Both the position numbers and the translations under genes were made by a program. DNA of 8,149 bases from Hyphomicrobiales bacterium (lineage in GTDB: Bacteria; Pseudomonadota; Alphaproteobacteria; Rhizobiales; Aestuariivirgaceae), in the NCBI GenBank assembly GCA_023266715.1, contig JAHFPK010000115.1, forward strand, positions 1 through 8,149, given 5' to 3'. The notes beneath the pieces are model-generated. The model was not told where the DNA came from. It searched no databases and saw only the letters and a list, made by a program, of their open reading frames with translations. Below are positions 1-5,476 of this stretch, piece after piece; within the stretch, counting starts at the first letter, position 1; every line of letters starts with the position of its first letter.

Positions 1-9
1 TAAAACAAC

Positions 10-44
10 CGTGCTTCCATATTGCATTGCAAACTGGAAGCACG
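10..44 (+). promoter_or_regulatory. Inverted repeat that can sequester the ecm ribosome binding site
   Basis: Bases 10-19 (CGTGCTTCCA) and 35-44 (TGGAAGCACG) are perfect reverse complements, separated by 15 bases. In the mRNA they would form a 10-bp stem. The right arm contains the Shine-Dalgarno GGAAG (36-40) and ends one base before the ATG at 46, so a folded stem would block ribosome loading on ecm. No T-tract follows on the plus strand, so it is not an intrinsic terminator in that direction. It could instead be a protein-binding palindrome at DNA level. The repeat is certain; the regulatory role is inferred. Confidence 0.55.
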
Positions 45-45
45 A

Positions 46-2022
46 ATGCCGTCGCCCCCAAAATCGGACAAACCGTGGCTGTTTCGCACCTATGCCGGCC
101 ATTCCACGGCGGCTGAAAGCAACAAGCTCTTTCGCGCGAACCTTGAAAAAGGCCAAACCGGCCTGTCCGTAGCCTTCGATCTGCCCACCCAGACAGGCTA
201 CGATCCCGATCATCCCCTGGCGCGGGGCGAAGTGGGCAAAGTAGGGGTGCCGGTCTCCCATATCGGCGACATGCGAGCGCTTTTTGAAGCCATTCCGCTG
301 GCCACCATGAATACCTCTATGACCATCAATGCGACGGCCGCCTGGCTGCTGGCGCTTTATGTGGCCGTGGCCGACGAGCAGGGCGTTCCCCGCGACCAAT
401 TATCCGGCACGACGCAAAATGACATCATCAAGGAATATTTGTCGCGCGGCACCCATGTGTTCCCGCCCAAACCTTCCCTGAAACTCACCACCGACACGAT
501 TTCGTTTTCGGCAAGTGATCTGCCGAAGTGGAATCCCATGAACGTCTGCTCCTATCACCTGCAGGAAGCAGGTGCCACGCCCGTGCAGGAATTGGCTTAC
601 GCATTGGCCACCGCCATTGCTGTACTCGATGCCGCAAAGCGCGAAGTAAGCGCTGCAGCTTTTCCGGAAGTCGTTGGGCGCATCTCTTTCTTTGTAAATG
701 CCGGCATCCGCTTCATCACCGAAATGTGCAAGATGCGGGCCTTCACTGAACTCTGGGATGAAATCTGCCGCGAACACTACGGCATTACGAATGAGAAATT
801 TCGCCGCTTCCGTTATGGCGTGCAGGTGAATTCTCTCGGTCTCACCGAACAGCAGCCAGAAAACAATGTTTACCGCATTCTCCTTGAAATGCTGGCTGTA
901 GTCCTGTCCAAAAATGCCCGCGCCCGCGCCGTGCAACTGCCGGCATGGAATGAGGCACTTGGCCTGCCCCGCGCCTGGGACCAGCAATGGTCGCTTCGCA
1001 TGCAGCAGATCGTAGCCTACGAGACTGACCTCCTGGACTACGCCGATATTTTTGAAGGCTCGAAAGAAATTACCGCCAAGGTCGAGAGCCTGAAGACTGA
1101 GGCCCGCGCCGAGTTGCAACACATTCTCTCCTTGGGCGGCGCCATTCCGGCAATTGAAACGGGTTATATGAAACATGCTTTGGTCCAGGCCAATACGGAG
1201 CGCCTGAAAGCCATTGAACGCGGCGACACGAAACTGGTTGGCGTCAATATCTTCACTTCAACCGAAACTTCACCCTTATCCGCGGGTGATGAGGAGAAAG
1301 TTCTCGCGGTTTCCGAGAACATCGAATTTGAGCAGATCGAAAAACTGAAAAGCTGGCGCGCCACCCGCGACCGTAAGGTGGTAGCAGCATCTCTTGCAGT
1401 TCTGCGTGAAGCAGCGGAAGCCGGCCGCAACATCATGGAACCCTCCATTGCCTGCGCCAAGGCTGGCGTGACGACCGGTGAGTGGGGTGAAACCTTGCGC
1501 CAGGTTTTCGGTGAATTCCGCGCGCCTACCGGCGTGCTTCTGATAATGGATGAACAGCCGGAGAAATCACTTGAGGTAATCCGCGCCCGCGTGAAACATT
1601 TGGCGCAAGAGCTTGGAAAGACTCCCACGTTTCTCATGGCCAAGCCCGGCCTTGATGGCCATTCCAATGGCGCCGAACAGATTGCAGTGCGTGCTGCCGA
1701 TTGCGGACTTGAAGTGACCTATGAAGGCATTCGCCTGACACCGGAACAGATTGTGGCCACCGCAAAAGAGAAGAAAATCACCCTCATCGGCCTTTCAATC
1801 CTCTCTGGCAGTCATGTTCCCCTGATCCGCGATGTCATGAACCGTTTGCGCCAGGCTGGCCTGGACAATATCCCCGTCGTAGTGGGCGGCATCATTCCAC
1901 ATGAGGATTCCCATGTCCTGAAGCAGCTCGGTGTGGCCCGGGTCTATACGCCCAAGGATTTCGATCTCAACATCATCATGAATGATCTCGTGGACCTGAT
2001 GGAAACCAGGGTTTCAAACTGA
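46..2022 (+). CDS. ecm: Ethylmalonyl-CoA mutase, coenzyme B12-dependent
   Basis: The enzyme interconverts (2R)-ethylmalonyl-CoA and (2S)-methylsuccinyl-CoA in the ethylmalonyl-CoA pathway of acetyl-CoA assimilation; it is cytoplasmic. The 658 residues, normal for the family, hold an N-terminal TIM-barrel mutase domain (about 10-345, with AFDLPTQTGYD at 43-53 and SYHLQEAGATP at 169-179), a linker, and a C-terminal B12 domain (about 527-650). The B12 domain shows DGHSNG (Asp537, His539 as lower cobalt ligand, Gly542), Ser584-x-Leu586 and GG at 614-615. At 256-265 it reads RYGVQVNSLG: Gly258 stands where methylmalonyl-CoA mutases have the substrate-contacting His (AHCQTSG). This favours ethylmalonyl- over methylmalonyl-CoA mutase; isobutyryl-CoA mutase is unlikely. 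ATG at 46 is preferred because GGAAG lies at 36-40, five bases upstream; an in-frame TTG at 22 has no such site. The 3' end overlaps the convergent isomerase gene by 9 bp. Confidence 0.93.
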   Translation: MPSPPKSDKPWLFRTYAGHSTAAESNKLFRANLEKGQTGLSVAFDLPTQTGYDPDHPLARGEVGKVGVPVSHIGDMRALFEAIPLATMNTSMTINATAAWLLALYVAVADEQGVPRDQLSGTTQNDIIKEYLSRGTHVFPPKPSLKLTTDTISFSASDLPKWNPMNVCSYHLQEAGATPVQELAYALATAIAVLDAAKREVSAAAFPEVVGRISFFVNAGIRFITEMCKMRAFTELWDEICREHYGITNEKFRRFRYGVQVNSLGLTEQQPENNVYRILLEMLAVVLSKNARARAVQLPAWNEALGLPRAWDQQWSLRMQQIVAYETDLLDYADIFEGSKEITAKVESLKTEARAELQHILSLGGAIPAIETGYMKHALVQANTERLKAIERGDTKLVGVNIFTSTETSPLSAGDEEKVLAVSENIEFEQIEKLKSWRATRDRKVVAASLAVLREAAEAGRNIMEPSIACAKAGVTTGEWGETLRQVFGEFRAPTGVLLIMDEQPEKSLEVIRARVKHLAQELGKTPTFLMAKPGLDGHSNGAEQIAVRAADCGLEVTYEGIRLTPEQIVATAKEKKITLIGLSILSGSHVPLIRDVMNRLRQAGLDNIPVVVGGIIPHEDSHVLKQLGVARVYTPKDFDLNIIMNDLVDLMETRVSN

Positions 2023-2850
2023 AGTCGTCAGACGCTCCGCACAGACCTTCAGAATTTCAACAACGGGCCGCTTCCACCAGTTCTGCTCGCTGAAGATTTC
2101 AACTTCAATAAGACCCTGATAGCCCGCCTTCTCGACCTCGGCACGAATGGACGGAATATCAATGACGCCGTCCCCCATCATGCCGCGGTCATTGAGGACA
2201 TCAGCAGTCGGCACCAGCCAGTCACAGACATGAAAACCGAAAATGCGCTTTTCCACACCGGCCCTTGCAATGTCGCGTTTAAGATTGGGATCCCACCAGA
2301 CATGATAGACATCAAGACAGACACCCAGCGACGGCGCGGAAACAATGCCTTCAATCTGCTGACACATATTCAGTGCCTCGCTCAGCAGGGTTAAACAACT
2401 GCGCTCGGCTGTATAGACAGGATGCAAGGGCTCGAGCGCAATCCTGACACCCAGGCTTCTGCCATGCTCAAGAAGCTGTGCCGTTCCTTCAGCGACATGA
2501 GCTCGCGCGGCTGCAATATCCTTCGATCCCTTGGGCAATCCGCCTACCACCATCACAAAAGAATTTGCCCCCAAAATCGCCGCATCGTCCAGCGCGCGCC
2601 TGTTGCTTTCGATGTTGGCCTGCAATCCCTCGCGCGTGAGCGAGGGCAAATAGGTGCTGCGGCAATAGCCCGTAACTTTCAGGCCCGCGTCCCGAATGCG
2701 CTTTGCAATGGCGGAAACATCCTGTCCCTCGATCTCGCGCCGCCACGGCGCGACGCCGCCAAAACCAGCGGCTGCAATCGCATCGATGGATTGTTCAATA
2801 GGGTATTGAAAGCCGAATGTGGCCGTGTTGATGGCAAAACGCTGCATCAT
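2014..2850 (-). CDS. Sugar phosphate isomerase/epimerase-like TIM barrel protein
   Basis: This 278-residue protein has the xylose isomerase-like TIM barrel fold (AP endonuclease family 2), which covers metal-dependent sugar isomerases, epimerases and some dehydratases or lyases. The usual divalent-metal ligands are recognisable: Glu140 (ALEPLHP), Asp180 (CLDVYHVWWD), His207 (GFHVCDW) and Glu249 or Glu251 (IEVEIFS). A GDGVIDIP segment at 226-233 is typical of the family. No signal peptide or membrane segment is seen; it should be cytoplasmic. It is the last gene of the leftward operon. Its ATG overlaps the stop of the DUF993 gene as ATGA, with no clear Shine-Dalgarno, so translation is probably coupled. 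A second Met follows immediately (MM). Its stop lies inside the 3' end of ecm. The fold is confident; the substrate cannot be read from the sequence, and the neighbours suggest a keto- or hydroxy-sugar-like intermediate. Confidence 0.87.
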   Translation of the reverse strand: MMQRFAINTATFGFQYPIEQSIDAIAAAGFGGVAPWRREIEGQDVSAIAKRIRDAGLKVTGYCRSTYLPSLTREGLQANIESNRRALDDAAILGANSFVMVVGGLPKGSKDIAAARAHVAEGTAQLLEHGRSLGVRIALEPLHPVYTAERSCLTLLSEALNMCQQIEGIVSAPSLGVCLDVYHVWWDPNLKRDIARAGVEKRIFGFHVCDWLVPTADVLNDRGMMGDGVIDIPSIRAEVEKAGYQGLIEVEIFSEQNWWKRPVVEILKVCAERLTTSV

Positions 2851-3986
2851 TGGCCATAAAACGCGAGCAGGGTTTTCATCCGCTTCACCGCAAGTCCGGG
2901 ATCACGGAGCAGCCCCGCCTGATCAGCCAGTTTGAAGACTTCAGTGAAATAGAAAAGCGGCCGCGCGCTCTGCGCCCCATTCACCATGATGAAATGTTCC
3001 TGATGCCGGTTGAGCCAGGCCAGAAACACGATGCCTGTCTTGTAGTATTGCGTCGGCGCTTGAAAGATCAGTCGTGACAACGGTACCGTAGGACCCAATA
3101 ACTTGTGAAATTTTTTCGTATTGCCCTTGGCCAGCGCGCTCAGCGCCGCCGCAGCTGCAGGCGCGATGGCTGCGAAGATGCCGAGAAGTGCATGCGAATA
3201 ACCCTGCACGTCGCCATCAATTAATTCGGCATAATTGAAATCATCACCCGTATACATTTTGACAGTCTGCGGTAATTGCCGGCGGAAGGTGATTTCCTTC
3301 CGCGCATCAAGAAGTGAAATTTTGATGCCGTCAACCTTGGCAACATTGTTGTTGATCACCGCAAAACAGGTTTTCATGGTCTCCGAAAATTCATCCGCAC
3401 CCCAATAGCCCTTAAGCGCAGGATCAAACATCTCGCCAAGCCAGTGAAGAATGACGGGATGGTTGGCCTCGCCCAAAACGCGTGAATAGACCTTCACATA
3501 ATCGTCCGGTGACCTGGCAACCCTGACTAGGGCCCGGCTCGCCATCATGATGACGCGGCCACCAAGTTTTTGAATGGCATGCAGCTGCGAAAGATAGGCC
3601 TTCACCACGTCATCAAGACTGCGCGCATCATCAGGCAACAGGTGATCCGTGCCGCAACCGGAATAGACGCGTCCCGCTTGAGGTCCGGCACTTTTGAGCG
3701 ACCGCATGATCAATTCATGTGCCAGAGGCCAATCCAATCCCATACCGCGCTGGGATGTGTCCATGGCTTCCGCAATACCAAAACCCTGGTCCAGGAGATA
3801 ATGCCGAAATGCCAGGGTCCTGTCCCAATCCAGAACCCCAATTGCGCTCAGGGGATCAGCCACCACATGGGCCGCCGCAAAAGCCGCGCGGTTGAATGGG
3901 ATCTTTGGTTTCCTGATCGCAATGGGTTCACCCACCAGATGATAGGTCTCGGATTTCCCTTCAGCCGCTGGCAGACGGATTTTCAT
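2847..3986 (-). CDS. DUF993 protein, dihydrodipicolinate synthase-like aldolase fold
   Basis: This 379-residue protein matches the DUF993 family as I recall it, including family-typical strings such as EAMDTSQRGMGLDWP (about 74-88), HWLGEMFDPAL (181-191), KVDGIKISLLDA (217-228) and MYTGDDFNYAE (244-254). The family is related to dihydrodipicolinate synthase and N-acetylneuraminate lyase, which are Schiff-base class I aldolases or lyases. Lys222 in DGIKIS sits where those enzymes carry the Schiff-base lysine. The Tyr of the usual catalytic YN segment after strand 5 appears to be replaced by His-Trp at 181-182. No DUF993 reaction is known to me; retro-aldol cleavage or a dehydratase-type reaction is inferred from the fold. 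An Ala-rich stretch at about 272-287 looks like a helix, not a membrane segment. Its ATG lies 2 bp after the SDR stop without a strong ribosome binding site. Confidence 0.88.
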   Translation of the reverse strand: MKIRLPAAEGKSETYHLVGEPIAIRKPKIPFNRAAFAAAHVVADPLSAIGVLDWDRTLAFRHYLLDQGFGIAEAMDTSQRGMGLDWPLAHELIMRSLKSAGPQAGRVYSGCGTDHLLPDDARSLDDVVKAYLSQLHAIQKLGGRVIMMASRALVRVARSPDDYVKVYSRVLGEANHPVILHWLGEMFDPALKGYWGADEFSETMKTCFAVINNNVAKVDGIKISLLDARKEITFRRQLPQTVKMYTGDDFNYAELIDGDVQGYSHALLGIFAAIAPAAAAALSALAKGNTKKFHKLLGPTVPLSRLIFQAPTQYYKTGIVFLAWLNRHQEHFIMVNGAQSARPLFYFTEVFKLADQAGLLRDPGLAVKRMKTLLAFYGQ

Positions 3987-3988
3987 GA

Positions 3989-4750
3989 TCAGTACCGCAC
4001 CATGAGGAGACCCGCATCGGCCTGGATGATTTGCCCCGTGGTATAGGGCAGAAGCCCTTGTGCCAATGTGAGCGCAATGCGGCCAACCTCTTCCGGCGTT
4101 CCAAATCTCTTGATCACCGTGAGGCCCTCCTCAATCAGCTTATCATACCTGGCCTTTGAAGGCGCGGTCATATCCGTCTCAATAAAACCGGGTTGGATTT
4201 CATAGACACCGACACCCTCATTGCTGAGCCTCGCCGCAAACAGTTTCGACATCATCGAAACGCCAGCCTTCGAGATACAATACTCGCCGCGCGTGATCGA
4301 AACGCCGGTTGCATTGGCCGATGATATGGTCACAATGCTGCGATGGCTTTCGGAGAGCTTCAGGCGTTTCGCAAATGCCTGGGTCAGGAAAAAGGTTCCC
4401 CGCGTATTCACTTTCAGGCAACGGTCATAGCTTTCAGGCGAGACATCCAGCAGGTCGCCCCGGTTTTGCACTGAAACACCGGCATTGTTGACAAGCGTTG
4501 TAAGCGGACCCAGGGCCGCTTCGGCCCTGTCGAGCATGGGTTCATGGGCCGCAAGATCGGAAATATCGCCAACCACGGCTACAGACGTGACGCCAGAGGA
4601 AGAAATTTCACCAACCGTTGCGCGCAATTCCTCGCTGTCGGTAACATCATTCACGGCCACATCAAATCCGGCTCCCGCCAGCGCAAGCGCTATAGCCCGC
4701 CCAATGCCGCGCCTGGCCCCCGTCACAAAAGCCCTCTGCTCCCCGCTCAT
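3989..4750 (-). CDS. Short-chain dehydrogenase/reductase (SDR), FabG-like classical type
   Basis: This 253-residue protein is a classical SDR that would oxidise a hydroxyl or reduce a carbonyl with NAD(P) in the cytoplasm. In order it shows the nucleotide-binding TGARRGIG (10-17), Asp35 at the end of strand 2 (VNDV), Asp62 (GDIS), NNAG (88-91), Asn115, Ser144, Tyr157 and Lys161 (YCISK), the complete catalytic tetrad with normal spacing. Asp35 favours NAD and hence an oxidative catabolic role, although the arginines in the glycine motif leave NADP possible. Such proteins are often labelled 3-ketoacyl-ACP reductase; here the operon argues for a sugar- or polyol-type substrate and against fatty acid synthesis. 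GAGAGGA at 4758-4764 on the minus strand is a good ribosome binding site within the end of the regulator gene. The start overlaps the regulator stop as ATGA. Confidence 0.9.
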   Translation of the reverse strand: MSGEQRAFVTGARRGIGRAIALALAGAGFDVAVNDVTDSEELRATVGEISSSGVTSVAVVGDISDLAAHEPMLDRAEAALGPLTTLVNNAGVSVQNRGDLLDVSPESYDRCLKVNTRGTFFLTQAFAKRLKLSESHRSIVTISSANATGVSITRGEYCISKAGVSMMSKLFAARLSNEGVGVYEIQPGFIETDMTAPSKARYDKLIEEGLTVIKRFGTPEEVGRIALTLAQGLLPYTTGQIIQADAGLLMVRY

Positions 4751-5406
4751 GCGTCAATCCTCTCAAGCGTTTGCGGCGTGCAGATCATCCGCAGGATCGT
4801 TCGCGTATTGAACTCCAGCCGTCTGGCCAAAGCCTCCTCCGCCATCAAATCGCGTTCAAACACGATGGAACCCGTAAAGCGGTTGGTGAGGTAGTAATAA
4901 CCCACTGCCGCAATGCTGATATTGACCTGCACGGGATCAAGGTTTTTGCGGAACACGCCGGACTGGGCCCCGCGCTCCAGCAAATTCTGCATGCGGGCCA
5001 CAAATGAGCGGTTCATCTTCTGCATGCGCTCGGATTTCTTGATGTGCCGCGCCTTGTGCAGGTTCTCGCTGTTCACCAGGGTGATGAATTCCGGATTGTC
5101 GAGGAAATATTTCCAGATGAAGGCAATCAATGCCTTGATGGCCGCAACGGGATCAAGACTGTCAAGCTCCAGTGCGGCCTCGCGCTCACGGAACTCGCCA
5201 TAGGCATCCTCAACCACGTGGGCAAACAGGTCATCCTTGTTGCCGAAGTAATGATACATCATGCGTTTGTTGGCTTTTGCCCGCGCCGCGATATCGTCAA
5301 CCCGCGCGCCTCCCAGTCCCTTTTTAGCAAACTCCGCCTTCGCCGCCGCAAGGATGCGCCGCTTCGTGTCGTCGGGGTTTCTTAGTTTTTTTTCCCGTGT
5401 GGCCAC
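4747..5406 (-). CDS. TetR/AcrR-family transcriptional regulator
   Basis: This 219-residue TetR-family repressor has an N-terminal helix-turn-helix domain (about 14-61, ILAAAKAEFAKKG, VDDIAARA, then MMYHYFGNKDDLF) followed by an all-helical ligand-binding and dimerisation domain, whose ligand cannot be predicted. The start is GTG at 5404-5406: no ATG or TTG lies in frame between it and the upstream stop, and the next Met is residue 49 inside the helix-turn-helix. Only a weak GAGA Shine-Dalgarno precedes it. It heads the leftward operon and overlaps the SDR by 4 bp. The perfect palindrome starting 20 bp upstream of its start codon is the obvious binding site, implying autoregulation and control of the divergent dehydrogenase gene. 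An eight-A run (minus strand, 5386-5393) lies in its early codons. Confidence 0.92.
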   Translation of the reverse strand: MATREKKLRNPDDTKRRILAAAKAEFAKKGLGGARVDDIAARAKANKRMMYHYFGNKDDLFAHVVEDAYGEFREREAALELDSLDPVAAIKALIAFIWKYFLDNPEFITLVNSENLHKARHIKKSERMQKMNRSFVARMQNLLERGAQSGVFRKNLDPVQVNISIAAVGYYYLTNRFTGSIVFERDLMAEEALARRLEFNTRTILRMICTPQTLERIDA

Positions 5407-5423
5407 TTTATGTCTCAGGGGGC

Positions 5424-5451
5424 TTGAAATAACTATCTAGTTATTTATAAG
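5424..5451 (+). promoter_or_regulatory. Sigma-70-type promoter for the GMC dehydrogenase and CoA-transferase genes
   Basis: TTGAAA (5424-5429) and TATAAG (5446-5451) are good -35 and -10 matches with a 16-bp spacer. Transcription should start near 5458, giving a short leader before GTG at 5477. The 20-bp palindrome fills the spacer, so the promoter is probably repressed by the divergent TetR protein and released by its ligand. Confidence 0.65.
5427..5446. promoter_or_regulatory. Probable TetR-family operator (9-2-9 perfect palindrome)
   Basis: AAATAACTA (5427-5435) and TAGTTATTT (5438-5446) are perfect reverse complements around a central TC. Length, symmetry and position in the divergent region between a TetR gene and a catabolic gene match a TetR dimer operator. 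The site starts inside the -35 hexamer and ends at the first base of the -10 hexamer of the rightward promoter, so binding would exclude RNA polymerase there; it also overlaps the likely tetR promoter. The palindrome is certain; recognition by this regulator is inferred. Confidence 0.8.
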
Positions 5452-5470
5452 TAGACCAGGAACGAAGGAA
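5444..5470 (-). promoter_or_regulatory. Possible promoter for the tetR-led operon
   Basis: On the minus strand TATAAA (5449 to 5444) is a good -10, but the best -35 at a tolerable distance is only TTCCTT (5470 to 5465), 15 bp away. The -10 overlaps the right arm of the palindrome, as expected for an autoregulated TetR gene. The assignment is weak because of the poor -35 and short spacer. Confidence 0.35.
5465..5470 (+). promoter_or_regulatory. Ribosome binding site fixing the GMC dehydrogenase start
   Basis: AAGGAA lies six bases before GTG at 5477 and directly abuts the alternative in-frame TTG at 5471. Normal spacing therefore selects the GTG, two codons downstream of the longest possible frame. 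Confidence 0.7.
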
Positions 5471-5476
5471 TTGCAA

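Noticed and set aside
10..44. Inverted repeat before ecm as a rho-independent terminator of an upstream gene
   Set aside because: The plus-strand 3' arm is followed by AATGCC with no T-run. A weak T-rich stretch follows only on the minus strand, where no converging gene is visible.
22..45. In-frame TTG extension of the ecm reading frame by eight codons
   Set aside because: ATG at 46 has GGAAG at ideal spacing, and the extension falls inside the inverted repeat with no ribosome binding site of its own.
400..1176. 258-codon open frame on the minus strand inside ecm
   Set aside because: It lies antisense to a well-supported mutase domain, and its translation shows no recognisable domain. Long antisense frames are common in GC-rich coding DNA.
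2422..2859. 145-codon plus-strand frame opposite the isomerase gene
   Set aside because: The minus strand encodes a clear metal-binding TIM barrel; the plus-strand translation has no family features and no convincing start site.
3570..4046. 158-codon plus-strand frame opposite the DUF993 gene
   Set aside because: It spans the junction between two well-supported minus-strand genes and shows no protein family features.
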